Assembly: GCA_949358305.1 (NCBI GenBank) | Contig: OX442314.1 | Location: 65,853,369 to 65,917,368, forward strand | Length of the DNA stretch: 64,000 bases | Origin: Strigamia acuminata | Taxonomy: Eukaryota > Arthropoda > Chilopoda > Geophilomorpha > Linotaeniidae | Reading direction: 5' to 3' | Shown: piece after piece, positions 40,001 through 49,559 of the stretch | Numbering within the stretch: position 1 is the first letter of the stretch | How the letters are laid out: every line of letters begins with the position of its first letter | Notes under the pieces: generated by a model | The model's database searches: none | Told to the model about the DNA's origin: nothing | Seen by the model: only the letters and a program-made list of their open reading frames with translations | Translations under genes and position numbers: made by a program

Positions 40001-42764
40001 AAATCATTGGTTGGATGTTTCTAAAACTTACATTGGAGCCTTCTACTAAGGTTTAAACACTATTTCTGAACATTCAGAGACATTGGTCTTGTGGTGTTTG
40101 TGCTAAGTCAACTGTGATTAGATCAAAAGTCTATTCTCCCAAATCATTGGTTGGATGTCTCTAAAACTTACATTGGAGCCTTCTACTAAGGTTTAAACAC
40201 TATTTCTGAACATTCAGAGACATTGGTGTTTGTGCTAAGTCAACTGCGATCTGAAATGAGCTCAAAATTTTTTTTTCAAAATTTATTGCTTGGGTGTTGC
40301 TAAAACTTACATTTAAGGCTTCTACAAAGGTTTAAACACTATTTATAAACATTTAGACACATTGGACTTGTGGTGTTTGTGCTAAGTCAACTGTGATGAG
40401 ATCAAAAGTCTATTCTCCCAAATCATTGGTTGGATGTTTCTAAAACTTACATTGGAGCCTTCTACTAAGGTTTAAACACTATTTCTGAACATTCAGAGAC
40501 ATTGGTCTTGTGGTGTTTGTGCTAAGTCAACTGTGATGAGATCAAAAGTCTATTCTCCTAAATCAATGGTTGAATGTTTCTAAAACTTACATTGGAGCCT
40601 TCTACTAAGGTTTAAACACTATTTCTGAACATTCAGAGACATTGGACTTGTGGTGTTTCTGCTAAGTCAACTGTGATGAGATCAAAAGTCTATTCTCCCA
40701 AATCATTGGTTAGATGTTTCTAAAACTTACATTGGAGCCTTCTACTAAGGTTTAAACACTATTTCTGAACATTCAGAGACATTGGTCTTGTGGTGTTTGT
40801 GCTAAGTCAACTGTGATGAGATCAAAAGTCTATTCTCCCAAATCATTGGTTGGATGTTTCTAAAACTTACATTGGAGCCTTCTACTAAGGTTTAAACACT
40901 ATTTCTGAACATTCAGAGACATTGGTCTTGTGGTGTTTGTGCTAAGTCAACTGTGATTAGATCAAAAGTCTATTCTCCCAAATCATTGGTTGGATGTCTC
41001 TAAAACTTACATTGGAGCCTTCTACTAAGGTTTAAACACTATTTCTGAACATTCAGAGACATTGGTCTTGTGGTGTTTGTGCTAAGTCAACTGTGATTAG
41101 ATCAAAAGTCTATTCTCCTAAATCAATGGTTGAATGTTTCTAAAACTTACATTGGAGCCTTCTACTAAGGTTTAAACACTATTTCTGAACATTCAGAGAC
41201 ATTGGTCTTGTGGTGTTTGTGCTAAGTCAACTGTGATTAGATCAAAAGTCTATTCTCCCAAATCATTGGTTGGATGTTTCTAAAACTTACATTGGAGCCT
41301 TCTACTAAGGTTTAAACACTATTTCTGAACATTCAGAGACATTGGTCTTGTGGTGTTTGTGCTAAGTCAACTGTGATTAGATCAAAAGTCTATTCTCCTA
41401 AATCAATGGTTGAATGTTTCTAAAACTTACATTGGAGCCTTCTACTAAGGTTTAAACACTATTTCTGAACATTCAGAGACATTGGACTTGTGGTGTTTCT
41501 GCTAAGTCAACTGTGATGAGATCAAAAGTCTATTCTCCCAAATCATTGGTTAGATGTTTCTAAAACTTACATTGGAGCCTTCTACTAAGGTTTAAACACT
41601 ATTTCTGAACATTCAGAGACATTGGTCTTGTGGTGTTTGTGCTAAGTCAACTGTGATGAGATCAAAAGTCTATTCTCCCAAATCATTGGTTGGATGTTTC
41701 TAAAACTTACATTGGAGCCTTCTACTAAGGTTTAAACACTATTTCTGAACATTCAGAGACATTGGTCTTGTGGTGTTTGTGCTAAGTCAACTGTGATTAG
41801 ATCAAAAGTCTATTCTCCCAAATCATTGGTTGGATGTCTCTAAAACTTACATTGGAGCCTTCTACTAAGGTTTAAACACTATTTCTGAACATTCAGAGAC
41901 ATTGGTCTTGTGGTGTTTGTGCTAAGTCAACTGTGATGAGATCAAAAGTCTATTCTCCCAAATCATTGGTTGGATGTTTCTAAAATTTACATTGGAGCCT
42001 TCTACTAAGGTTTAAACACTATTTCTGAACATTCAGAGACATTGGTCTTGTGGTGTTTGTGCTAAGTCAACTGTGATGAGATCAAAAGTCTATTCTCCTA
42101 AATCAATGGTTGAATGTTTCTAAAACTTACATTGGAGCCTTCTACTAAGGTTTAAACACTATTTCTGAACATTCAGAGACATTGGACTTGTGGTGTTTGT
42201 GCTAAGTCAACTGTGATGAGATCAAAAGTCTATTCTCCCAAATCATTGGTTGGATGTTTCTAAAACTTACATTGGAGCCTTCTACTAAGGTTTAAACACT
42301 ATTTCTGAACATTCAGAGACATTGGACTTGTGGTGTTTGTGCTAAGTCAACTGTGATGAGATCAAAAGTCTATTCTCCCAAATCATTGGTTGGATGTTTC
42401 TAAAACTTACATTGGAGCCTTCTACTAAGGTTTAAACACTAATTCTGAACATTCAGAGACATTGGTCTTGTGGTGTTTGTGCTAAGTCAACTGTGATGAG
42501 ATCAAAAGTCTATTCTCCTAAATCATTGGTTGAATGTTTCTAAAACTTACATTGGAGCCTTCTACTAAGGTTTAAACACTATTTCTGAACATTCAGAGAC
42601 ATTGGTCTTGTGGTGTTTGTTCTAAGTCAACTGTGATGAGATCAAAAGTCTATTCTCCCAAATCATTGGTTGTATGTTTCTAAAACTTACATTGGAGCTT
42701 TCTACTAAGGTTTAAACACTAATTCTGAACATTCAGAGACATTGGTCTTGTGGTGTTTGTGCTA

Positions 42765-42768
42765 AGTC
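42765..42768 (+). other. Target-site duplication AGTC, left copy (element 2)
   Basis: Satellite GTGCTAAGTC is cut before the LTR, and AGTCAACTGTG resumes at 51985. A 5-bp reading (AAGTC) is possible because the LTR ends in A, but TG...CA termini favour 4 bp. The register between variants at 40249 and 52136 becomes exact (2,667) when 9,220 bp are removed. Confidence 0.9.
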
Positions 42769-42790
42769 TGTTGCGAGCAAGAACGCAACA
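42769..42790 (+). other. LTR-terminal hairpin, element 2
   Basis: Perfect 7-bp stem TGTTGCG/CGCAACA with the 8-nt loop AGCAAGAA at the first bases of the LTR. The 3' LTR copy is at 50413-50434. Stem and loop start are shared with elements 1 and 3 although the rest of the LTRs is not visibly alike. Confidence 0.9.
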
Positions 42791-43041
42791 AAAAGATCTG
42801 GAGATTTCACGTTGTTTATTTTCTGAAAGAGAGAAAAGGCTTTTTAATTTTGTTGTCAAGTTTGAATAGATTTGCAACTCTTATCTGACATGTCCAGTTG
42901 GTTTGCTGCCTTGTTGTCACGATCCTGGAAGTTCAAGGGGGTTGTCACTTCGCTTGCCACACCTGGAATGTTTGGAAGTTGTGTTTTTAGTCTTTTGGCA
43001 TTGTTTTATGTGTCTTTTTCACTTGTTTGTGTTATTTCTAG

Positions 43042-43142
43042 TATTTATAAGTTTTCTCCTGTTTCCAGTTCACTTGTGAGAGAGATAGGCGTGCATCGGC
43101 AAGATGGCCGCCATAGCATAAGTGAGCTGGGAAACAGGAGAA
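43042..43142 (+). promoter_or_regulatory. Likely element 2 core promoter with inverted repeat
   Basis: TATTTATAA (43042-43050) is a reasonable TATA box. Just downstream, 43054-43075 can pair with 43120-43142: 13 perfect pairs, a 1-nt bulge, then 9 pairs with one G-U. The 44-nt apex contains AAGATGGCCGCCAT (43101-43114), a YY1-like site that is itself an inverted repeat (ATGGC-C-GCCAT). A start site about 25-30 bases after the TATA box would lie in the left arm. The 3' LTR copy is at 50686-50786. Promoter function is inference. Confidence 0.55.
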
Positions 43143-43487
43143 CTTGAAATAAGCACAATTGCAGTTTTGGTGCTTGTTTCACTGGTAATTTAATTTATAC
43201 TAACTTGTATTGGTGTTTAAGGTAGTCCACAGGTGTCTTGGGTCGCTGGATGGACGTTGGACATCGTTTGTGAGCGTTTGCGAGCGTCGGGCGTGAGCGC
43301 ACGCCTTGCGACGCCTCTCGTGGTCGTATGGGTCCTGCAAATGAGTTGAATCGGTCGGGTTTCAATGTCCAAGCACTGGGAAAGTTGTACTGACCGTTCT
43401 AGGACGCAGATCCATCGTTGAGAAGGCCTGTGAGTCGCTCGCGACCTTGTCTGGCTCCATTCACGTCATTTTAGCAGTTGCATGGTC

Positions 43488-43495
43488 GCCATCTT
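43488..43495 (+). promoter_or_regulatory. GCCATCTT (YY1-like) in element 2 LTR
   Basis: GCCATCTT on the plus strand is the reverse complement of AAGATGGC. It is the second such core in this LTR (first at 43101). The 3' LTR copy is at 51132-51139. Confidence 0.4.
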
Positions 43496-44165
43496 AGATT
43501 TGGTGCTGCACTGGTGCCCTGTCATTGTTTCTTTTGGGGTTTTAATGGAACCTGGACATAGGGAATATTTACTAGTTATTGTTTGTATATTTACCAATAT
43601 TAGTTGTTGTTAATCTAAGCTTTTACCTTTGTTATTGCATGGTTGTTAAGGGGTTAAAACTGTGACACGTTGCGCCCTCTTTTGGTGGTGATTGGGTTTG
43701 GGCTCAGCATTGTGTTTTGAGTGTAACTAATGTTAGTTTTAGCCTTTGAATTATTTGTTAAGTTTAAGTGAAGTGCTGTTTGCACAGGTCATACTGTTAT
43801 CAAGGTGTTAGGTTAAGTTTTGTCTTTATTTATGTTAAGTTTGACATCTGTTGTAGATATACGGAAACCTTGTCGGCACTATTGTTATTATTCAAATCTG
43901 TATTGTTTGGTCACTGACATTTATTGTAATCAGGTGACCAGTTGTTAAGAGTAGGTTGCTAAAGAAGCAACAGTTGTTATCAGTTGTTAAGTATTAAAAC
44001 CAGTTGATATTTTTCCTCCTTCTTTGGATAATTTATTCCTGTGTTTCTTTTACTTCAACATTCATGATGACTTGTGAGTAGAGAGCTTTGCCTGCTCTCC
44101 TCCTCCCTGGGAGCACGGAATTTCTACCCCGCAGCTAAAGAGGTTTTGCCAATCACTTCATCTAA

Positions 44166-44200
44166 ATGCAGTCAGGCCTAGTTTCATGCAGTCAGGCCTA
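44166..44200 (+). repeat. Short direct repeat in element 2 LTR
   Basis: ATGCAGTCAGGCCTA occurs twice, at 44166-44180 and 44186-44200 (20-bp period), near the LTR 3' end. The pair recurs in the 3' LTR at 51810-51844. Function unknown. Confidence 0.85.
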
Positions 44201-44353
44201 ACCCTTCTTCAAGTTAGGCTTATGCTCAGAGAGAGGATTTCAACTTGTCTCTTCAACCACTATACAGTCTCGGGCGGTTTCCAGAGTTTGGTGACCAATT
44301 CGCCAGTTTTTTCCTGTGAGATCCAAGGTTGTTTGCTACAGGGAGCTGTTTTT

Positions 44354-44371
44354 TGGTACCGTGATACCAGG
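44354..44371 (+). other. Element 2 candidate primer-binding site
   Basis: TGGTACCGTGATACCAGG begins 13 nt after the LTR end. It corresponds to the element 3 site (TGGTGCCGTGACCAGG) with one substitution and an inserted TA. It therefore fits a histidine tRNA 3' end (…TCACGGCACCA) imperfectly. The 13-nt gap is longer than the few bases usual in LTR elements; element 3 has 12. Confidence 0.7.
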
Positions 44372-44372
44372 A

Positions 44373-44403
44373 TTTCATGCGCGTGTGTACAGCGCGCATG
44401 AAA
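44373..44403 (+). other. Perfect stem-loop next to primer site, kissing-loop-like
   Basis: TTTCATGCGCG (44373-44383) pairs perfectly with CGCGCATGAAA (44393-44403). The 9-nt loop TGTGTACAG contains the palindrome TGTACA with two bases before and one after. A 9-nt loop with a 6-nt palindrome in that arrangement is the layout of the HIV-1 dimerization initiation loop. A role in genomic RNA dimerization or packaging is inference. Confidence 0.6.
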
Positions 44404-44790
44404 AAGAGGTCATTCGGACGTTCAGCAAGTGATTCAAGTGGTTTGGTGCGTGCCAGTTGGTTTGTTTGTACGGCTGGTTCCGTGAGCGACCGGCATCAAG
44501 TGCGCACGCCAGAGAGTCACGTGAGAGCGGCCATTGACGTCCTGAGTCTGCCAAGTCAAACACAACGCAATGTGCAAGTTGAACCGCTACAGCCTGAAAG
44601 AAGAAGAACAGTTTTAGTTTATAAAGTGTATTTTGGTGGGCTGTTTTTTGGGTTTTTTGATGTGTCCCTTCTGGGGGGAGGGGAAGTGTGCATTTTCGTG
44701 TTTAAGTTAAAGTTTAAGTTTTTCTCCACTATAACTGCTTAGGCAGGGGAGAATTAGATAGCCTAGTAGTTAAAAGGGTCTGCTTGACAG

Positions 44791-44960
44791 CTTAGAGTTT
44801 TTGGGTGTTGCATCACTCAAATCCTTAGGAGTTTAGAGAGTTTAGCAGTTAACAGGAATTAGTCTACTATAGGAATTAGAGACTGGGTGTTGCGCCACTC
44901 AGATCTTTAGTAGCATAGAGTTTACAGTGAGTCTGTCTGTATATCATTCAGATCACTAGC
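44791..44960 (+). repeat. Degenerate leader repeats
   Basis: GGGTGTTGCATCACTCAAAT (44803) and GGGTGTTGCGCCACTCAGAT (44885) are flanked by TTAGAG and followed by CTTAG or TTTAG, an 82-bp offset. A weaker third copy (CATTCAGATCACTAG) is near 44945. Function unknown; possibly leader RNA structure. Confidence 0.6.
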
Positions 44961-45044
44961 GGTTTAGTTGAGCAGTTAGTGTATTTGGTCATTGTTTGTC
45001 CAAATATCACCTGTGTTTAGAGTTGTGTGTCTTTGGTTTTTGAC

Positions 45045-45076
45045 TGACTGATTGTCTTCACTTTCTGCCATTCCAG
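45045..45076 (+). promoter_or_regulatory. Candidate 3' splice site before Gag-Pol ATG
   Basis: A CTGAC/CTGAT branch-like motif, a pyrimidine-rich stretch (TTGTCTTCACTTTCTGCCATTC) and CAG ending at 45076 lie 7 bases upstream of the start ATG. A good donor-like sequence (TT|GTGAGT at 44074) sits in the 5' LTR. Splicing would remove the primer site, stem-loop and leader from the translated RNA. Only sequence motifs support this. Confidence 0.45.
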
Positions 45077-45083
45077 GTTTGAC

Positions 45084-48000
45084 ATGGCTACAGGAGGTGG
45101 ATCAAGGTCAGGTTCAGGGAGAACAACGCCAACAACGGTTGAGCAACAACCGCCGGAAGAAATGGACGTGTTGTCTGGGAGGTTCACGACTTTGGGGATC
45201 TCTTTGGACGCGCTTTTGAGAAGGTCCTTGACACTAAAAGATACCGGCGAGCTGGAAGCTGTAGAAATGGCTGCAGATGAACAGATGATGAGAATAATAA
45301 ACGACCTGAACACGATGCAGCCCAACCTGACAAGAGATCAGTACTTGGCAAATCTAAGGGAAATCGAAGAGTTAGAGACACCGATTTCGGTTCTTAAGCA
45401 CAGAACCCGAATGTCAAAGAAGTTCGTGACGCATTGGTCAGCAAATCCAGCAAATGCTTCAGCGTTGACGACCAGTACGTCTCAGAGTTCGATTTTGAAC
45501 CAGACCTTGTCGCAATCGACAAGAAGGCATAATAATGCAAAGCTTCCTAAGTTGGAAATGCGGAAATTCAATGGAGATGTGACGACATTTCGTCCCTTCC
45601 TAAGCAGCTTTGATTCTGCTGTTCACAGCAACCCTGATTTATCAGAAATTGAGAAGTTGCAATACTTGCAGTCGCTGTGCACGAGAGAAGCTGCCATGCT
45701 GATCTCTGCATTCCCTTTAGTGGACGGTAATTACAATTTGGCAAGAGAAGAGTTGGAACGTTCCTACGGGGACGATGAAGCCCAGAGAGTGGCATTGGTC
45801 AAGTCCATAAGGGATATGAGACAGGTTACGGAATTGCATCCGGTCAAAGCTGTCCGTACACAGTTGACCAAGGTGTCCACTGCTATCCGCTTGCTGGAGC
45901 AGTTGAGCGTTCCAGTACAGACTGCTGGTCTGCTTCTGGCACCCGACGTGCTGAGGAAATTTCCACCTGCCATGGTGATGAGGTTTTACCAGCAGCAAGG
46001 GGCTAAGACCTCAAATTTAGTGACAATCTTGAATTTTTTTGCGGCTGAAGTTCAGCTCTTGGAGCAGATGGAAGATGTCATGGGGGCAGGAGGTCTTGCA
46101 ACTAAAAAAGACAAGTCTGGAAGTTCCGACAAGGATAAGGATCAACGCAAGGGCACGATGTCCACCTGCGCCACGTCCAAAAAAGCCAAAGAGTCTTTTA
46201 GCCCAAAGCTGACCGTGGGAAGCGCAATTTGCATTTTTTGCAAAGAAGGTCATGCTAACACTTTCTGTAGGAAGGAAATGAGCGTGGCAGAGAAGACCAC
46301 GATCATTCAACAGAACCGACTTTGCTTCAATTGCCTGCAAGAAGGACACAGGGCAATGCGGTGCCAGGTTAAAACCAGCTGCAGGACTTGCGGCGGACGA
46401 CATCATTCGTCCATCTGCAGGAAATTGAACACAGGAAGTGGAGGTGGGATAGAGAAGCCCAAGGACGTGAGCGCGAACGTTTCCTTGGCGATCTCCTCAA
46501 CACTTCAGTTGATGATATTCACAGCGGAGTTAAAAACAAAGTCTGGAGGTTCGCACGCGATACGTGGCATGTTAGATCCGGGCAGCCATCGGTCCTACAT
46601 TTTAAAGAGTGTAGCCGACCGGATACGGTTGAAGAGTTGCGGGTCAATAGAAGCCACAGCCCAACGCCTCAATGAAGAGGATAATGCTGGATCGACGTCT
46701 TACGACGTTTACAAGCTACTCCTTCAGTCTAGACACGGAGCCAGAGAGCTCAAGGTGACGGCTTTAAGTGCAAGAAGCCTACCGCATGTGTATGGGATAG
46801 CCAGCCCTGATACCATTCAGAAGGTTAAAGATTTGGGGTTCGAATTGGCTGAAGACTTACCTTCGACTGCAGGCAATGTTGATATCTTGCTTGGAGTTGA
46901 TGTTTGGTGGGAAATCTGCCTTGACGGACGGAAACGTCTTGATAACCGCTTGGGTTTGGTCAATACCATTTTTGGTTGGGTGTTGTCAGGAGCCGCTGGG
47001 TCGACAGATGTCTTCTCCGAGAGCTCGCGTGACGTTTCTTGCTGCAACACCTGTGAGATTAAGACTGACCGTGACTTGGAAAAGCTTTGGAGTCTGGAGG
47101 CTGTTGGAATTACAGCAGGCGAACGCGATTCAGATTTTGTTCGAGATCGCTTTGAGAAGTCGCACAAGCGAATGGAGGATGGTCGCTACCAGGTTTGCTT
47201 GCCCTTCAACGATAAGATTGGGGCTTTGGAGTCAAACTGGGAGTTGGCTCTGAACCAACTATCACATACGCTTAGGCGAATTGATAGTAACAGCGACCAC
47301 AAGGAACGTTATAACAAAGCCATGTGGGACTACGTCAAGGAAGAGCACGCGGAAGTAGTACCTCTTGCAGAGAGATACAAGAAAACTGGAGTTTATGTTA
47401 TTCCGCACCATCCAGTGATCAAGGAGGACCGGGAAACGACCAAGTTCCGTGTCGTTTTCAACGCGTCGTCGGCGAAGAAGGGGCTACCTTCGCTGAACGA
47501 CTGTCTGTATCCTGGCCCTTCTTTAAATCCGGATATTGTCCCAGTTATGATCCGTTTTCGCCTTTTTTGTGTAGTGGCGATAGCAGACATCAAGCAGGCT
47601 TTCCTGCAAGTGCTGATTAATCCTGACCACTGCGATTTTTTGCGGTTCCTTTGGGTTTCAGAAGAATATTTCCAAGAAGGATATTCTTGGCAGAATTTGT
47701 GGGATCACCTGGTCGTTTTAAGAATGATAGTCGTCCCTTTCGGGGTGAATTCTTCGCCATTCTTGTTGTGCGCTGTCATCCGCGCGCAAGGGCGATTGTA
47801 TTTGGTGCTTTTCCCCAAAGAGGCAGACGCCCTCGATAAGGGCATCTACATGGACGACTTGACGTCCGGGGCCGATGGAACCCAAGAGACAGTTACGCAC
47901 TGTGTCAATCTACGCAGGATCCTTGACGAGGGAAAGATGCCTCTCGTCAAGTGGGCATCATCAAAGGCAGATGTCTTTGACGCACTCAAAGACAAGGATT

Positions 48001-49559
48001 TCCACATGCGTGCAGACAAGTTTGAAGATCTAGGAGTTGTCAAGATGCTGGGCATCCTTTGGAGCGTCCAAGATGATACGCTAATGTTCAGGATCCCAAC
48101 CGGTGTTGAGATTCCCCAGTCAAGGAGGGGCATTCTGTCATTATTGGCATCAGTCTTCGACCCCTTGGGGTTGATAGCTCCAGTCATTTTGCGGATGAAG
48201 CTACTTTTACAGAGTATGTGGGGTCGCGACATCAAATGGGACGACATAATCTCAGAAGAGAACCGAGAGATAGTGGCCAAATGGTACGCCGATCTTCAGC
48301 GCCTCACCGAAGCCCGGGTGAAGCGTTGGATGGGGACGTACTCGAGCCAAGAAATGGACATTGACGTCTTTTGCGACGCAAGTCCACAGGCGTACGGGTG
48401 CGCAATCTACGTTCGAGCTGCGTCAGGCGCGACCCAACTGCTCTTGAGCAAAAGCCGAATTGCCCCCACCACCAAATTGACTTTGCCACGCCTAGAATTG
48501 ACCGCAACTGTTGTTGGAGTCCGGATGGTGGAGTACATCCTAGAGGATTTCCTACCAGGTTATCCAGTTGGGAAGATAAGGTATTACTCGGACTCAATGG
48601 TTGCGCTCGGGTGGTTGAAGTCTGATAAGAACAGGTGGAAGCCATATGTCTCCAACAGAGTGGCAGAAGTTCTTGAAAAGTCAAGTCCGAGTCAGTGGGC
48701 ATACGTCCCGACGGACAGGAATCCAGCGGACGTATTGACACGCCCATGCGAGGCAAAGAACCTTTTGGCCAACCGTCTCTGGTGGGACGGGCCCGGTCAG
48801 TTGGAAGACCTCGCGGACGAACCTGAGGACGTTGACCTCCCAATGGAAGAGGCAAAAAAGGAAAAGGTAGCTTTGGTTGCGTCAGATGGAGAAGCGCATA
48901 TGTGCGAGGTTTTCAAGCGATTTAGTAGTTTTAATCGCCTCGTGCGAGTTGTCGCGCTCATGCGGCGCTGGCTTCCTTTTTTCGCCCGCGGGAGGGACCT
49001 CGAGGTTCTCGAGATAGAAGTTGCCGAAGAAAGAGTCATCCGCTTGGCCCAGGTCTTGAGTTTTCCAGACGAAAGACAAGCCGCAATGTTGAAAGAGAAA
49101 GTGGCAAAGGGCTCTATCCTGAAAAATTTCGACGTTTTTCTGGATGAGAGAGATTTACTAAGACTAAGGAGCCGTCTAGGGAAGTCAGCGCTTCCCTTCG
49201 ACGAGGCATTTCCCATCATTTTACACCCGGATAGTTGGGTAACAAGACTAATCATCAAGAAGGTCCACTTACAGCTCCTGCATGGTGAGCTGAGTGAGAC
49301 GTTTTACCGGTTGAGAGACAAGTATTGGATTGTAAGAGGACGCCGAACGGTCAAGGCTGTGATCCGGAGTTGCTTGGTCTGCAAACGAGAGCGGTTGGAA
49401 CGCAATAACCCAGCCACTGGTGACCCTCCTATGGAGCGCGTCACGCCGGCAGCCCCGTTCCAGCATACAGGAATTGACCACCTCGGCCCTCTCACAGTCA
49501 AGCATAAGGAGAAAGGAAGAAAAGTCTATATTCTGTTGTTTACCTGCCTAGTAACATGA
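45084..49559 (+). CDS. BEL/Pao Gag-Pol polyprotein, ends at in-frame TGA in integrase
   Basis: 1,491 codons. Gag: conserved BEL core from residue 153 (KLPKLEMRKFNGD), a Lys/Asp-rich linker near 340-370, then three zinc knuckles at about 383-445 (CIFCKEGHANTFC, CFNCLQEGHRAMRC, CRTCGGRHHSSIC). Protease: MLDPGSHRSYI with Asp498, where most aspartic proteases have DSG or DTG; DILLGVD at 600. Reverse transcriptase: ADIKQAF (Asp835) and YMDD (922-925). RNase H: Asp1098, Glu1138, Asp1170, Asp1216. Integrase: HHCC zinc finger (His1395, His1400, Cys1430, Cys1433) and first catalytic Asp1465. Translation meets TGA at 49557. Start chosen as the first ATG of the long frame, 7 bases after the CAG. Gag and Pol are in one frame with no frameshift, usual for BEL. 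Confidence 0.93.
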   Translation: MATGGGSRSGSGRTTPTTVEQQPPEEMDVLSGRFTTLGISLDALLRRSLTLKDTGELEAVEMAADEQMMRIINDLNTMQPNLTRDQYLANLREIEELETPISVLKHRTRMSKKFVTHWSANPANASALTTSTSQSSILNQTLSQSTRRHNNAKLPKLEMRKFNGDVTTFRPFLSSFDSAVHSNPDLSEIEKLQYLQSLCTREAAMLISAFPLVDGNYNLAREELERSYGDDEAQRVALVKSIRDMRQVTELHPVKAVRTQLTKVSTAIRLLEQLSVPVQTAGLLLAPDVLRKFPPAMVMRFYQQQGAKTSNLVTILNFFAAEVQLLEQMEDVMGAGGLATKKDKSGSSDKDKDQRKGTMSTCATSKKAKESFSPKLTVGSAICIFCKEGHANTFCRKEMSVAEKTTIIQQNRLCFNCLQEGHRAMRCQVKTSCRTCGGRHHSSICRKLNTGSGGGIEKPKDVSANVSLAISSTLQLMIFTAELKTKSGGSHAIRGMLDPGSHRSYILKSVADRIRLKSCGSIEATAQRLNEEDNAGSTSYDVYKLLLQSRHGARELKVTALSARSLPHVYGIASPDTIQKVKDLGFELAEDLPSTAGNVDILLGVDVWWEICLDGRKRLDNRLGLVNTIFGWVLSGAAGSTDVFSESSRDVSCCNTCEIKTDRDLEKLWSLEAVGITAGERDSDFVRDRFEKSHKRMEDGRYQVCLPFNDKIGALESNWELALNQLSHTLRRIDSNSDHKERYNKAMWDYVKEEHAEVVPLAERYKKTGVYVIPHHPVIKEDRETTKFRVVFNASSAKKGLPSLNDCLYPGPSLNPDIVPVMIRFRLFCVVAIADIKQAFLQVLINPDHCDFLRFLWVSEEYFQEGYSWQNLWDHLVVLRMIVVPFGVNSSPFLLCAVIRAQGRLYLVLFPKEADALDKGIYMDDLTSGADGTQETVTHCVNLRRILDEGKMPLVKWASSKADVFDALKDKDFHMRADKFEDLGVVKMLGILWSVQDDTLMFRIPTGVEIPQSRRGILSLLASVFDPLGLIAPVILRMKLLLQSMWGRDIKWDDIISEENREIVAKWYADLQRLTEARVKRWMGTYSSQEMDIDVFCDASPQAYGCAIYVRAASGATQLLLSKSRIAPTTKLTLPRLELTATVVGVRMVEYILEDFLPGYPVGKIRYYSDSMVALGWLKSDKNRWKPYVSNRVAEVLEKSSPSQWAYVPTDRNPADVLTRPCEAKNLLANRLWWDGPGQLEDLADEPEDVDLPMEEAKKEKVALVASDGEAHMCEVFKRFSSFNRLVRVVALMRRWLPFFARGRDLEVLEIEVAEERVIRLAQVLSFPDERQAAMLKEKVAKGSILKNFDVFLDERDLLRLRSRLGKSALPFDEAFPIILHPDSWVTRLIIKKVHLQLLHGELSETFYRLRDKYWIVRGRRTVKAVIRSCLVCKRERLERNNPATGDPPMERVTPAAPFQHTGIDHLGPLTVKHKEKGRKVYILLFTCLVT

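Larger units (their letters stand above)
35755..42768 (+). repeat. 140-bp satellite array, block B
   Basis: Direct continuation of block A after element 1, about 50 monomers. It contains one 147-bp variant (36192) and three 139-bp variants (ATCTG at 37031, 39410 and 40249). Private variants such as ACTTATGG (about 36870), ATTCTTTTAAATCAATGG (about 37896), ACATTGAACTTG (about 37981) and TGTGGCGTTTG (about 38552) recur in block C, so B and C are paralogous segments. The 839-bp segment around 39.4-40.2 kb is tandemly repeated. Confidence 0.97.
42769..44340 (+). repeat. Element 2 5' LTR
   Basis: 1,572 bp, same as 50413-51984 by eye. Order: terminal hairpin (42769-42790), TATA-like TATTTATAA (43042-43050), long inverted repeat (43054-43142), GC-rich stretch with the perfect hairpin GGCGTG-AGCG-CACGCC (43290-43305), GCCATCTT (43488-43495), then a T-rich U5-like part with two copies of ATGCAGTCAGGCCTA (44166, 44186). 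A 91-codon frame at 42872-43147 is probably chance. Confidence 0.95.
44341..45083 (+). other. Element 2 untranslated leader
   Basis: 743 bp between the 5' LTR and the Gag-Pol start. It contains the primer site, a perfect 11-bp stem-loop, degenerate repeats at about 44.79-44.96 kb and a strong 3' splice-site-like sequence just before the ATG. A 121-codon frame (44377-44742) overlaps the stem-loop, matches nothing I recognise, and is not called as a gene. Confidence 0.8.

Noticed and set aside
42872-43147. 91-codon frame in the element 2 LTR (also 50516-50791)
   Set aside because: It starts at TTG, lies across the putative promoter and inverted repeat, and is duplicated only because the LTR is.
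44377-44742. 121-codon frame in the element 2 leader
   Set aside because: It overlaps the stem-loop, has no known domain, and is the kind of frame expected by chance in leader sequence.
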